Assembly: GCF_009831455.1 (NCBI RefSeq)
Contig: NZ_WOWO01000002.1
Coordinates: 1,116,001-1,180,000, forward strand
From: Salinirussus salinus
GTDB taxonomy: Archaea > Halobacteriota > Halobacteria > Halobacteriales > Haloarculaceae
DNA length: 64,000 bases
Direction of reading: 5' to 3'
Shown here: positions 8,412-17,020 of the stretch, in pieces
Position numbering within the stretch: position 1 is the stretch's first letter
Layout of the letters: every line of letters starts with the position of its first letter
Position numbers and translations under genes: made by a program
Notes under the pieces: generated by a model
What the model was told of the DNA's origin: nothing
The model's input: only the letters and a program-made list of their open reading frames with translations
Databases searched by the model: none

Positions 8412-8738
8412 TCAGCTGTACTCGCGCCAGCGGTTGCCACACTCCGTGCACTTGAAAAATCGGGTTGGAGGTTCGTCGGCGGAGCCGGTCTGTTTGATCG
8501 TGTACCACGCCACACCGTGGCCACACTCCGCACACGTCACGTCCTCGGAAGTCGGCTTGCCCTCGAAGTTGGCCCCCTCCTCGGTCTCGACGAGTTCCTC
8601 CCCGCTTTGTTCGTCGGTCGTGACGAAGGCGGCCGCCCGCTCCTCGTCCTTGCTGACGGTCGCCCCGCAGGAAGAACAGACCATCTCGTCGCCGTCCGAA
8701 TGCATCATCGAGCCACACTCGTCGCAGAACTGGACCAT
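8412..8738 (-). CDS. tfs: Transcription factor S (TFIIS/RPA12-like cleavage factor)
   Basis: 108 residues with two zinc ribbons: N-terminal FCDECGS ... VCSSCGA and C-terminal TCAECGHG ... FFKCTECGNRW. The C-terminal ribbon carries SADEPPTRFFKC, whose acidic Asp-Glu pair is inserted into the RNA polymerase secondary channel to stimulate cleavage of backtracked transcripts. This matches archaeal TFS in length and architecture. I choose the ATG at 8738 (MVQFCDECGS) over an in-frame start four codons upstream because the family begins there. Cytoplasmic, RNA-polymerase-associated. Confident. Confidence 0.92.
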   Translation of the reverse strand: MVQFCDECGSMMHSDGDEMVCSSCGATVSKDEERAAAFVTTDEQSGEELVETEEGANFEGKPTSEDVTCAECGHGVAWYTIKQTGSADEPPTRFFKCTECGNRWREYS

Positions 8739-8875
8739 AGCTGTGACCACCTCTCTCCTGCCCCTAGCTTATCGTCCGGACGGTATATACCCGGCGTCAT
8801 GCGGGAGACCCCGCGGCTCTCGTTCCCGGCCGGCGAGGACCAAGCTACAAGACGACTGCGGACGGACCGGGAGGT

Positions 8876-9151
8876 ATGCAAGTCGAGTGTGTCTTCTTCG
8901 GGCCCTTCCGCGACGAGGTCGGCGAGAAGACCGTGACCAGGGGGACTGACGCGGCGACGGTCGGCGAACTCCTCGCAGAGGTCGAGGCCGCGTACCCGGG
9001 ACTCGAGGGGCGGCTCCTGGACGGGGAGGAGGTCGTCTCCGAGGTCGCGGTGACGCTCAACGACACTCACGTCCAGCACATCGACGGCGCCGAGACGGAA
9101 CTATCCGAGGGGGATGTCCTCCGGATGACCCCCGCCGTTTACGGCGGATAG
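8876..9151 (+). CDS. SAMP/MoaD-like ubiquitin-fold small modifier
   Basis: 91 residues with a beta-grasp pattern (VECVFFGPFRDEVGEKTV ... ELLAEVEAAYPGLE ... VAVTLNDTHV) and the diagnostic C-terminal Gly-Gly (PAVYGG). In haloarchaea this family serves as SAMP ubiquitin-like modifier or as the MoaD sulfur carrier for molybdopterin; both need adenylation by an E1/UbaA-like enzyme at the terminal Gly. The convergent neighbour is a tungsten/pterin aldehyde oxidoreductase, which fits a cofactor role, but protein modification is equally possible. The ATG at 8876 gives the standard length. Confidence 0.88.
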   Translation: MQVECVFFGPFRDEVGEKTVTRGTDAATVGELLAEVEAAYPGLEGRLLDGEEVVSEVAVTLNDTHVQHIDGAETELSEGDVLRMTPAVYGG

Positions 9152-9186
9152 CGGGGAGGAAACGGCCGGCTCCGGGGGCGGGGACG

Positions 9187-10863
9187 TCAGTCGTCGGCCG
9201 GCGCCGGCGTGGAGGTCGACGTGACCCGGTCGTCCGGGACCGTCCCGTCGTCGTTGTACCCGCGGAGCTCGTAGTACTCCCGGACCGAGGACTCGAGGTC
9301 CGGGATATCGTAGGGCAGACGGTCGTCGTCGGCGTCCCGACCGCGCTTGTTGTTGAAGTGTCGCTCGCGCTCGATGACGCTCGCGCCGACCTCCAGCAGC
9401 TCCTCGTAGTCGGCGTCGAACAGCGCCTCGAACCCTTCCTCGTCGATGTAGCTGCCCGAGAAGGCACAGACGACACCGGAGTCCCGGAACGCACAGAAGT
9501 TCTCCTGCTCGACGACGGTCTCGGCTTTCCCCTCGGTGCCCTCCGGGTCCAGCCCGCCGCGGTACTCGATGGACTGCATGGTCGCGAACATGTGGTCGGC
9601 GCCGCGGTTGGCGACGGCGTACTGCAGGCCCAGGCCGTGGAGCACCCGCCCGTCGTGGGCGGCGAACTCCATGCCCTTGACCGTCATGTCCTCGACGCCG
9701 AGCTCGTCGTGTGCGCGGTGGACCCCCTCCGCGAGCAGGTCGCCGACCCCCTCGCGGTGGGCGATCTTCTCCGTGACCTCGCGGGCCAGCTCGGCGTTGC
9801 CGAACTCGTCCTCGCTGGCGAGATACGCCGAGACCGTCACGCCCGCGGAGATGGTGTCCATCCCCAGCTCGTCACACAGCTCGTTTGCCTTCATCACGTC
9901 GACGATGTCGCCGACGCCCTGGTTCGAGCCGAAGGAGTAGACCGTCTCGAACTCCGGCCCCTCCGTCTCGACGCCCTCCGCCTCGTCGCGGGTGGGGAGC
10001 TTGCAGGCGAAGGCACACGCCGAACACGACCCTTTCTTGTACTTTTTCTCCTCGACGGCGTTGCCGCCGATGTCCGCGGCGTGCTCGAAGTGCATCTCCG
10101 AGAAGTAGCGGGTCGGCAGCGAGAAGTTGTCGTTGATGAACTCCGTTCCCGAAGTGGTGCCCTGCCGTTTCATGATGTCGTCGGCGGTGGCGGCCTCCCG
10201 GTGGATCTCGCTTGCGGCCTCCGCGGGGACCTCCACCTGCGGCGGAGCGTCACCCTCGAAGGTGACACACTTGACGTTCTTCGAGCCGAGCACCGCCCCC
10301 AGCCCGCCGCGCCCGAACGCGCGGGAGTCGAAGGTCATCACGCTCGCAAACCGCACCTGGTTCTCGCCGGCCGGGCCGATCGCCAGGCAGTGCTCCGGTC
10401 CGAGGCCGTGTTCGGCCTCCATGTAGTCGCTGACCGCCGAGACCTCCGCGCCCTCGAGGTCGGGGATTTCCTCGAATTCGACGCCGTCGTCGGTGACGTG
10501 GACCGCCAGGAGTTCGTCGCTCGCACCCGCGAGTTCGAGGACGCTGATCCCCGCGTCCGCGAAGTTGCGGGACATGTAGCCGCCGGCGTTGGTCGAGGCG
10601 AGCCCGTCTGTCAGCGGCGAGAGGGCGGTCATGTTCATCCGGCCGGTGAAGCTCATCTGGGAGAGCTGGAGCGGCCCGGTCGAGACGTACGCCCGGTTCT
10701 CCGGCCCGAACGGGTCGGCGTCGAAGGGGATCCGGTCGTGGGCGAGGTGTGTCGCGGTCGCGCGTCCCCCGACCGTCTCCGCGAGCAGGTCGGAGATGTC
10801 GACCCGCTCGGCCGTCCGTTCGCCGACGTCCACAGTGAGAAGCGGCCCTCGTGCGTGAAGCAT
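9187..10863 (-). CDS. aor: Aldehyde ferredoxin oxidoreductase (tungsten pterin enzyme)
   Basis: 558 residues from the ATG at 10863 (MLHARGPLLTVDVGERTAE). The N-terminal AOR domain has the expected GRGGLGAVLGSKNVKC segment; mid-protein SCSACAFACK gives the Cys-x2-Cys-x3-Cys of the 4Fe-4S site, and a later NFCAFRDSGVVCAF block supplies the fourth Cys region. The family oxidises aldehydes to acids with ferredoxin as acceptor, using a tungsto-bispterin cofactor. The open frame extends to 11145 antisense to the next gene, which I discard. It ends 36 nt from a MoaD-like gene on the opposite strand, which suggests cofactor-related clustering. Substrate specificity unknown. Confidence 0.9.
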   Translation of the reverse strand: MLHARGPLLTVDVGERTAERVDISDLLAETVGGRATATHLAHDRIPFDADPFGPENRAYVSTGPLQLSQMSFTGRMNMTALSPLTDGLASTNAGGYMSRNFADAGISVLELAGASDELLAVHVTDDGVEFEEIPDLEGAEVSAVSDYMEAEHGLGPEHCLAIGPAGENQVRFASVMTFDSRAFGRGGLGAVLGSKNVKCVTFEGDAPPQVEVPAEAASEIHREAATADDIMKRQGTTSGTEFINDNFSLPTRYFSEMHFEHAADIGGNAVEEKKYKKGSCSACAFACKLPTRDEAEGVETEGPEFETVYSFGSNQGVGDIVDVMKANELCDELGMDTISAGVTVSAYLASEDEFGNAELAREVTEKIAHREGVGDLLAEGVHRAHDELGVEDMTVKGMEFAAHDGRVLHGLGLQYAVANRGADHMFATMQSIEYRGGLDPEGTEGKAETVVEQENFCAFRDSGVVCAFSGSYIDEEGFEALFDADYEELLEVGASVIERERHFNNKRGRDADDDRLPYDIPDLESSVREYYELRGYNDDGTVPDDRVTSTSTPAPADD

Positions 10864-10919
10864 ACCCACACTGTCGGCCGAACGACCTAAAGAGGTTTCG
10901 GGGGCCGGGCCGTCCCGGG

Positions 10920-11630
10920 TCAGTCCTCGCGAATGGCGCGTCGCTCCTCGACCACCGGACAGCTCAGGAGCCGGACCGTCTCCATATCCAGAAACTCGAC
11001 GATCTCGGTGCCCTCGCGGGTACACGAGACCTCCGGAGGCTCCGAGAACCACTCGCAGTTCTCGCAGTAGGTGTGTTTCGACACCTCGGCGTAGCGGCGT
11101 CCCTCCTCGCCGCCGACCTGCTCGGTCGCTTCGAGGGCCTCCCACACCTCGTCGGGGTCGACGTCACCGACCTCCTGTCGCTCGAAGACCCCCTCGTCCC
11201 CGAAAGGGTCCCCGCGGGGGTCCGGGTCGCCGAACGGGTCCTCGACCCCCTCGTCCGGCTCCAGGCCCGCGGTCCCGCCGAGCGCGCCGGCCCCGCTCGC
11301 GGTGGATATCCCGCCGTCGTCCGCCTCGCGTGCTTCATCGGCTTCGGAAACTTCCGGCAGGGGCTGCCACGCGCTCGCGTCGTCCGTGGAGCCACTGTCG
11401 CCGGACCGGTCGTCGTCGGAGCGCGTTCCGACGGGCTCGTCTCCGGTGTCGTCGGCCGCCCCCGCCGGCCCGCCTGACGGGGCTCCGAGCCCGTCGAAGG
11501 GGTCGCCCGCCCGGTCGGTCGCCACGTCGGCGAACGGGTCCGTGTTGTCGGCCGTGTCCGCGCCGTCCGACAGCCGCTCCCGGTCTTCGCCGTCGCGCCG
11601 GTCGTCGTTGTCGGGCGGTTCCTCGCTCAT
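10920..11630 (-). CDS. Acidic protein with C-terminal zinc-binding-like domain
   Basis: 236 residues. Residues 1-150 are low complexity and very acidic (Asp/Glu/Gly/Ser/Pro with repeated DPFGD/DPFAD motifs) and probably disordered. The C-terminal 80 residues are ordered-looking, with HTYCENCEWFSEPPEVSCT and a later SCPVVEERRA, giving four Cys that could hold zinc. The start overlaps the stop of the upstream coiled-coil gene by 4 nt (ATGA), so the two are translationally coupled. The repeated DPF tripeptides resemble short linear docking motifs, which is inference. Function unknown. Confidence 0.72.
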   Translation of the reverse strand: MSEEPPDNDDRRDGEDRERLSDGADTADNTDPFADVATDRAGDPFDGLGAPSGGPAGAADDTGDEPVGTRSDDDRSGDSGSTDDASAWQPLPEVSEADEAREADDGGISTASGAGALGGTAGLEPDEGVEDPFGDPDPRGDPFGDEGVFERQEVGDVDPDEVWEALEATEQVGGEEGRRYAEVSKHTYCENCEWFSEPPEVSCTREGTEIVEFLDMETVRLLSCPVVEERRAIRED

Positions 11631-12520
11631 TGCTCCTCACCGGATTCGAGCTGCGAGGCGACGAGCAGTTTCGGCTTGGAGAAGAAACCGCTCGCCTCCT
11701 CGACGTCGGTGACGGTCGCCTCGCAGTGGGGACAGTGCGGGTCGGTCAGCAGCGCGATGTCGACGCCGTTGCCGCAGTTCTCGCATCTGGCGCGGTCGAC
11801 GTCGGCCTTGGCGGCCGCCCGCTTGACGCGCTCGACGGCGTCCAGTCCGGTCTCCGCCTCCACGCTGTCCCGCAGGTCCCTGACCGCCCAGGCGACCGTT
11901 CGGAGCCGTTCCTGGACCGTGTCCAGGTCCGCCTCTATCTCCTCGACAGCCGTCTCCTGTTCGGGGATCGTGGCGTCGAGGCGCTCGGTCAGGTGCCCGA
12001 CCTCCTCCTCGAGGTCGTCGACCTGCTTGCCGAGGGCGACGAGGCGCTCGAACTCCTCGTGGTCGTGGTCGGCAGGGGCCTTGGCGTCGGCCTCCTGTTT
12101 GACCTGGATCACCCGCTCGCGGACGTCCTCGATCTTCTCCTGGAACTCCCGTTCGACGCTGTCGACGCGGCTCTTCAGCCGCCCCTCGACAGCCTCGGTA
12201 GCCCCGGAGAGCGACGCCTCGACGGCCTCCTCGACCCGCTGGTCGACCGCCGCCTCGACGCGCGTGTCAAGCTGCTCGCCGAGCCGCTGGTCGACCCGGG
12301 AGTCGACCACCTCCGCGACCTCCTCGTCGCTGGGCGCGCCGACTTCGAGCTCCGCGGCGTCGAGGTCGCCGTCGAGTTCGGCCGTCGCGCGGTAGGAAGC
12401 GAGCATCTGGACCAGCACCGTCTCGCGGGTCACCTCCAGCTCCCGGGCCTGCTCGTCGAGCCAGCTGTCGAGCTCCGACGGCAGCCGAACCGTCACCGTC
12501 TCCGTCGACTCGCTCGCCAT
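11627..12520 (-). CDS. Ribbon-helix-helix / coiled-coil / zinc-ribbon protein
   Basis: 297 residues in three parts. Residues 1-45 form a CopG/MetJ-like ribbon-helix-helix (ETVTVRLPSELDSWLDEQA). Residues about 60-215 are a long heptad-rich coiled coil (VDQRVEEAVEASLSG, EREFQEKIEDVRERV, DDLEEEVGHLTERL). Residues about 243-270 are a zinc ribbon (RCENCGNGVDIALL ... HCPHCEATV). A DNA-binding dimer with a long spacer and a zinc end suggests an architectural or partner-recruiting role, which is inference. It lies between a RecA-fold gene (145 nt upstream) and an acidic zinc protein (4-nt overlap). Confidence 0.78.
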   Translation of the reverse strand: MASESTETVTVRLPSELDSWLDEQARELEVTRETVLVQMLASYRATAELDGDLDAAELEVGAPSDEEVAEVVDSRVDQRLGEQLDTRVEAAVDQRVEEAVEASLSGATEAVEGRLKSRVDSVEREFQEKIEDVRERVIQVKQEADAKAPADHDHEEFERLVALGKQVDDLEEEVGHLTERLDATIPEQETAVEEIEADLDTVQERLRTVAWAVRDLRDSVEAETGLDAVERVKRAAAKADVDRARCENCGNGVDIALLTDPHCPHCEATVTDVEEASGFFSKPKLLVASQLESGEEQ

Positions 12521-12665
12521 TGTCCTCCTTTGTCAAACGAGCCAGTTAAGCGTTTGCCGTCGGCTCCGGCGCGAGTAGCGGGTCTTTACGGCGGAGAGTA
12601 GGACCCGTCTACCCGCTCCGAGAGGAGGACACTCGCGTCCCGCTGGTGGCTACTCCGCCGTTGCG

Positions 12666-13505
12666 TTACCGGATCTTGCGGACGTCGCTGATGTCGAAGC
12701 CGGCCTGGCCGAGGTCCGTCTCGAACTGGACGATGTTCTCGGCCTCGATCTGCGAGAGGACCCCCCTGAACTGCTTGACCACGAGCGTCCGGGCGCGGGT
12801 CGAGCCGCCGGTCTCCCACTGGAACCGGAGCGTCCCGCTGCAGGCCTCCACCAGCTGGCCCAGCTCCACGTCGGTGAGCGTCTCGTGGTTGACGTGGAGC
12901 AGGATGAGTCCCTGCCACTGGTGAGCAGCCTTCTGGATGCCCGAGACGAGGTAGGTGATGTCCGACCACGACAGCTCCTCCCCGACGGCCCCGACCAGGT
13001 CCGACAGCGAGTCGACGACGACCAGGCTGTTGGGCGCCCGCTCGCTCAGGGCGTTGCCGAGCGCGCTGAGCAGTCCCTCCCGCTCCTCGTGGCGCTTCCG
13101 GAGGTTCTTGATGTCCGGTGTCTCCCCGGCGTACCAGCTCCGCGGGACCGGGCTGACGTGGAAGTACTGCCGGGACAGCGACTCGAAGCGCACCGGCTCC
13201 AGCCCCGCCTCCGCGAGCTCGCTGTCCATCGACAGCCCGATCTCCTCGCGGAGCTGGTCCTCCTCGCCGGTAAAGGAGATGTAGTGGACCTCTTCCGGGA
13301 GTCGGGCTCCGTCCCCGACGTCGCCGTAGTGGAGGTCGAACAGCTCCTCGCCCGCCTGCGCGAGCCCGTTCATCACGGCACTCGTGTAGAGGAACTCCCG
13401 GGAGCCCGCGCCCGCCTCCCCGGCCAGCAGGACGACACTTCCCGGCGGCGCGCCGCCGTCGATGAGCCCGTCGAGACGGCTGATCCCGAAGGGGATGCGG
13501 TCCAT
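12666..13505 (-). CDS. RecA/KaiC-fold protein with degenerate Walker A
   Basis: 279 residues with the RadA/KaiC-type core: FGISRLDGLIDGGAPPGSVVL, then GEAGAGSREF in the P-loop position, a Walker-B-like LVVVDSLSDLV, and LILLHVNHET. In active members the P-loop ends GK(S/T); here Lys-Thr is replaced by Ser-Arg, so ATP hydrolysis is doubtful. Haloarchaeal genomes carry such HTR-like/RAD55-type paralogues, whose role is not settled. Start at ATG 13505. It lies upstream of the RHH/coiled-coil gene on the same strand, possibly in one transcript. Confidence 0.78.
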   Translation of the reverse strand: MDRIPFGISRLDGLIDGGAPPGSVVLLAGEAGAGSREFLYTSAVMNGLAQAGEELFDLHYGDVGDGARLPEEVHYISFTGEEDQLREEIGLSMDSELAEAGLEPVRFESLSRQYFHVSPVPRSWYAGETPDIKNLRKRHEEREGLLSALGNALSERAPNSLVVVDSLSDLVGAVGEELSWSDITYLVSGIQKAAHQWQGLILLHVNHETLTDVELGQLVEACSGTLRFQWETGGSTRARTLVVKQFRGVLSQIEAENIVQFETDLGQAGFDISDVRKIR

Positions 13506-13604
13506 GCCCCGAAAAATCCGCCGAGCCGGTTAAATCCCTAGCCGCACCCGGAGCGGCAGCGGGTCTACGGAGAGGCGGACCGCCGTGCGCACGCACGGGA
13601 CTGG

Positions 13605-13661
13605 GGCCGGTTCGCCTCTTCCGGGCCGGTTCGCCTCTTCCGGACCGATTCGCCCCTTCTG
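13605..13661. repeat. Three tandem 19-bp repeats
   Basis: Two perfect copies of GGCCGGTTCGCCTCTTCCG (13605-13623 and 13624-13642) are followed by a diverged third copy with three mismatches (13643-13661). They lie just past the 3' end of the beta-RFAP synthase homologue and upstream of the RecA-fold gene on the same strand. Their role is unknown; they could belong to the promoter region of the RecA-fold gene. Confidence 0.75.
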
Positions 13662-13668
13662 AAGCGAC

Positions 13669-14646
13669 TCACTCCGCGAGGGCAGCACCCGTATTTCGCG
13701 GCGCGACGACACGGGCGATCCCGTCTACACCCGCAGCGTCGAGCGCCGCCTCCCCGGCCGCCCGCGCCGCCGCGGCGTCGTCGGCGCGGGTGACCCCGTA
13801 GACCGTCGGCCCCCAGGAGGACTGGCCGGCCCCGCGTATCGCGGGGTCGTCGCCCAGCGCGTCGACAAGCGTCCCCGCCGGCGGGCGGTAGACCCCGCCC
13901 TGCTCGTCGGCGTACCAGGCACCGTTGAGACGGCCCAGCCGGGCCACCGCGCTCCCGAACGCTTGCAGGTCCCGCTCGGCGACCGCCGGCAGCATGCGGC
14001 GGGTCAGCAGGCCCGCGATGTCGTCCGCGATCCCCGGGTCCGCGCGCTCAACGGCCGTCCGCATGCTCGCGTCCTCGCTTTCGCCGTGGCGGCCCGCCTC
14101 GACCCCGGGAGTCACCAGCAGGAACCGCCAGTCGGCGGGCACGTCGCGCCGGACGATAGGCTCCGGGACGTCCCAGGCGCCGCGCTCGGGCGGGGCGGTG
14201 GTGAAGCGCTCGGTGGGGTGGCCGGCGTCGACAACGAAGCCGCCGGACTCGAAGGTAGCGACCCCGACGCCGCTGCGTCCGCCCCGTCCGAGAGTGGGCG
14301 CGGCCGTCCGCGCGTCGACGTAGGTGCCGTGGGCGCGGGCGACGGCGACCAGCGTGGCGAGCGCGTACTGCGTCCCGCTGCCGAGGCCGACGTGACGCTC
14401 GAAGCCCTCCTCGAGGGTGACCTCGGAGCCCGCGACGTCGTGGCCCCGCTCGCGCAGGAGGGCGACGGCGTCTGTCGCGAAGTCCTCGAGGGGGTCGGGA
14501 GCGTGGATGCCGTCGGCGGGTTCCGCGGAGACGACCGCGCGTGGCTCGTCGAGCGCGACGCCCACGCCGCCGTAGAGGCGCTCGTGGGCGAGCGCGAGGT
14601 TCTGGAAGCCGAAGTGCAGGCGCGCCCCGGTCTCGACGGTCGCCAT
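13669..14646 (-). CDS. Beta-ribofuranosylaminobenzene 5'-phosphate synthase family protein (GHMP fold)
   Basis: 325 residues from ATG 14646 (MATVETGARLHFGFQNLA). The N-terminal RLHFGF segment, the Gly/Ser-rich GLGSGTQYALA motif and the GRGGRSGVGVATFESGGFVVD block are typical of beta-RFAP synthase, the GHMP-like enzyme that joins 4-hydroxybenzoate and PRPP in methanopterin biosynthesis. Haloarchaea do not make methanopterin in the methanogen manner, so the actual substrate here is uncertain, perhaps a folate-like pterin precursor or another ribosylation. The frame extends to 14970 through a repeat element; family similarity fixes the start. Confidence 0.82.
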   Translation of the reverse strand: MATVETGARLHFGFQNLALAHERLYGGVGVALDEPRAVVSAEPADGIHAPDPLEDFATDAVALLRERGHDVAGSEVTLEEGFERHVGLGSGTQYALATLVAVARAHGTYVDARTAAPTLGRGGRSGVGVATFESGGFVVDAGHPTERFTTAPPERGAWDVPEPIVRRDVPADWRFLLVTPGVEAGRHGESEDASMRTAVERADPGIADDIAGLLTRRMLPAVAERDLQAFGSAVARLGRLNGAWYADEQGGVYRPPAGTLVDALGDDPAIRGAGQSSWGPTVYGVTRADDAAAARAAGEAALDAAGVDGIARVVAPRNTGAALAE

Positions 14647-14730
14647 ACCCTGATCTGTGGACCCCGGTGTATCAACCCCGCGACCCCGCTTCGGTGATGT
14701 GGATTCTGATTGAACTGCCGCTGTCAACAG

Positions 14731-15150
14731 CAAGAAAGCCCCCGGTGTCGTCGGGCGCGAAGTGCCCGACTGCCCGGGAGACCAGTGGTCTCCCGCTGGC
14801 TCGCGGGCTGCGACTCGCTGCGCGCTTCCATCGCTCACCCCGTTCGCTCCGTCCAGTGCTTGCGTCGTCTCGCTCGGCGAGCCACCGGCCCCTTTCAGTC
14901 CCACCCTGCTCGCGGCTTCGCCGCTCGCGTTTCCGTTGCGCTCACTCCGTTCGCGCAACGCACGCCACACGCCTCCCCGGCCGACTGCGGTGTCTGCTCA
15001 CGGGTGCTTCGCGCCCGTTCGCACGGGCCGAGGCGCCGTAGGCGCCTCGCGGCTCACTCGCTTCGCTCGCCTTCCGAGCCTTCCCTCGTTGCACTCGGGA
15101 AGACCTCGCACGGCGCTCGTCGCGCGAGAACACGCGCGACAGCGCGCGCC
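14731..15150. repeat. Structured intergenic repeat element, copy 1 (arm plus core)
   Basis: This 420-bp non-coding stretch between the beta-RFAP synthase homologue and ilvD starts with CAAGAAAGCCCCC and continues through an arm ending GGCCCCTTTCAGTCCCACC. Its core has GCCGACTGCGGTGTCTGCTC, the hairpin GCCCGT-TCGC-ACGGGC and the hairpin GAGGCGCC-GTA-GGCGCCTC. The same arm and core recur at 53295-53705, where the arm is also present inverted. Here the inverted right arm is missing. Frames through it give only Arg/Ser-rich shadow translations. It could be a degenerate non-autonomous mobile element or a structured RNA gene. Confidence 0.7.
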
Positions 15151-15229
15151 GGATGGTCAGCTCAGTCTGCATGGATCCGGGATGTATGAGCACTCCATCC
15201 GAGGCACGACGCTTCCGCCGACAGCCGAA

Positions 15230-15236
15230 CTTAAGT
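15230..15236 (+). promoter_or_regulatory. TATA-like box for ilvD
   Basis: ACTTAAG ends 24 nt before the ATG at 15260, supporting a leaderless ilvD transcript starting downstream of the repeat element. Confidence 0.4.
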
Positions 15237-15259
15237 CCGGCCGGCGCGAGGCTCCGGGC

Positions 15260-17020
15260 ATGAGCCAGCAGCGCCCCAGCCGGGTCGACAGCGACTCGAT
15301 GGAGTACGACAAGGACCCGGACCTGCCGAGCAACGAGGTGACCCAGGGCGCCGAGCGCGCCCCCCACCGCGCGATGTTCCGCGCGATGGGCTACGACGAC
15401 GAGGACCTGGCCTCGCCGATGGTCGGCATCGCCAACCCCGCCGCCGACATCACCCCCTGCAACGTCCACCTCGAGGACGTCGCCGACGCCGCCTACGAGG
15501 GGATCGACGACGCGGAGGGGATGCCCATCGAGTTCGGCACGATCACCATCTCCGACGCCATCTCCATGGGCACCGAGGGGATGAAGGCCTCCCTCATCTC
15601 GCGGGAGGTGATCGCCGACTCCGTCGAACTGGTGGCCTTCGGCGAGCGGATGGACGGCCTGGTCACCATCGGGGGCTGTGACAAGAACATGCCGGGGATG
15701 ATGATGGCCGCGATCCGCACCGACCTGCCCTCGGTCTTTCTGTACGGCGGGTCGATCATGCCCGGCGAGCACGAGGGCCGCGAGATAACGGTCCAGAACG
15801 TCTTCGAGGGCGTGGGGGCGGTCGCCTCCGGGGACATGACCGAGGAGGAACTCGACGAGATGGAACGCCACGCCTGCCCCGGCGCGGGCTCCTGTGGCGG
15901 GATGTTCACCGCGAACACGATGGCCTCGATCAGCGAGGCGCTGGGCTTTGCCCCGCTGGGCAGCGCCAGCCCGCCCGCCGAGGACCAGTCCCGCTACGTC
16001 GAGGCCGAGCGCGCCGGCGAACTCGCTGTCGAGGCCGTCGAGGCCGGCCGCAAGCCCTCCGAGTTCCTGACCGAGGACTCCTTCGAGAACGCCATCACAC
16101 TCCAGGTCGCCATCGGCGGCTCGACCAACGCCGTGCTCCACCTGCTCGCGATGGCCGCCGAGGCCGGCATCGACCTCGAGATCGAGGAGTTCGACGAGAT
16201 CAGCCGGCGCACCCCCAAGATCGCCAACCTCCAGCCCGGCGGCACCCGGGTGATGAAGGACCTGCACGAACTCGGTGGCGTGCCCGTGGTGCTCCGCCGG
16301 CTGCTGAACGCCGACCTGATCCACGGCGACGCGATGACCGTGACCGGCCGCACCATCGCCGAGGAGATCGACCACCTGGAAGACCAGGGTCGACTCCCGC
16401 CCGAGGAGGAGGTCGAGGCCGACTGGCTCTACACCGTCGACGAGCCCAAACAGGAGGAGGGCGCCATCAAGATCCTGAAGGGCAACCTCGCGCCCCGCGG
16501 GGGCGTGCTGAAGGTCACCGGCGACGACAAGTTCCACCACGAGGGCCCTGCCCGGGTCTTCGAGAGCGAGGAGGACGCCATGCGCTACGTCCAGGAAGGG
16601 CACATCGAGTCCGGCGACACCCTCGTGATCCGCAACGAGGGGCCCCGCGGCGGCCCGGGGATGCGGGAGATGCTCGGCGTCACCGCGGCGGTCGTCGGCC
16701 AGGGCCACGAGGAGGACGTCGCCCTTCTCACGGACGGCCGCTTCTCCGGAGCGACCCGGGGGCCGATGATCGGCCACGTCGCTCCCGAGGCCTACGTCGG
16801 CGGACCCATCGCAGCCCTCGAGGACGGCGACCAGGTCACCGTGGACATCCCCGACCGGACGCTGGCGGTCGACCTCTCCGAAGAGGAGATCGACCGTCGA
16901 CTGGAAGAGCGCGACGCCCCTGACCCGCCGTACACGGCCGGCATCCTCGCGAAGTACGTCCGTGACTTCGGGTCGGCCGCCAACGGTGCGGTGACCAATC
17001 CCGGCGCCAAGGAGCAGTAG
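15260..17020 (+). CDS. ilvD: Dihydroxy-acid dehydratase
   Basis: 586 residues, the usual IlvD/Edd length. It converts 2,3-dihydroxy-isovalerate and 2,3-dihydroxy-3-methylvalerate to the 2-keto acids in valine and isoleucine synthesis, using an Fe-S cluster. The cluster and active-site motifs are present: [31 protein letters not shown], and C-terminal [18 protein letters not shown]. The frame is open from 14762, but the first 166 codons run through the upstream repeat; ATG 15260 has a TATA-like box at leaderless distance. The last 59 nt plus following sequence are duplicated downstream (17132-17213). Cytoplasmic, monocistronic. Confidence 0.95.
   Translation: MSQQRPSRVDSDSMEYDKDPDLPSNEVTQGAERAPHRAMFRAMGYDDEDLASPMVGIANPAADITPCNVHLEDVADAAYEGIDDAEGMPIEFGTITISDAISMGTEGMKASLISREVIADSVELVAFGERMDGLVTIGGCDKNMPGMMMAAIRTDLPSVFLYGGSIMPGEHEGREITVQNVFEGVGAVASGDMTEEELDEMERHACPGAGSCGGMFTANTMASISEALGFAPLGSASPPAEDQSRYVEAERAGELAVEAVEAGRKPSEFLTEDSFENAITLQVAIGGSTNAVLHLLAMAAEAGIDLEIEEFDEISRRTPKIANLQPGGTRVMKDLHELGGVPVVLRRLLNADLIHGDAMTVTGRTIAEEIDHLEDQGRLPPEEEVEADWLYTVDEPKQEEGAIKILKGNLAPRGGVLKVTGDDKFHHEGPARVFESEEDAMRYVQEGHIESGDTLVIRNEGPRGGPGMREMLGVTAAVVGQGHEEDVALLTDGRFSGATRGPMIGHVAPEAYVGGPIAALEDGDQVTVDIPDRTLAVDLSEEEIDRRLEERDAPDPPYTAGILAKYVRDFGSAANGAVTNPGAKEQ

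Noticed and set aside
9358-10890. Long forward frame (510 codons) opposite the aor gene
   Set aside because: Antisense shadow in GC-rich DNA. It lies fully inside a well-supported aldehyde ferredoxin oxidoreductase gene and its translation lacks motifs.
14762-15259. N-terminal extension of ilvD through the repeat
   Set aside because: The extra 166 codons are Arg/Ser/Pro-rich, traverse the repeat element and precede the TATA-like box used by ATG 15260.
14942-16777. Long reverse frame (611 codons) opposite ilvD
   Set aside because: Antisense shadow; the forward strand holds clear IlvD motifs, and this frame is an unrelated His/Gly/Asp mixture.
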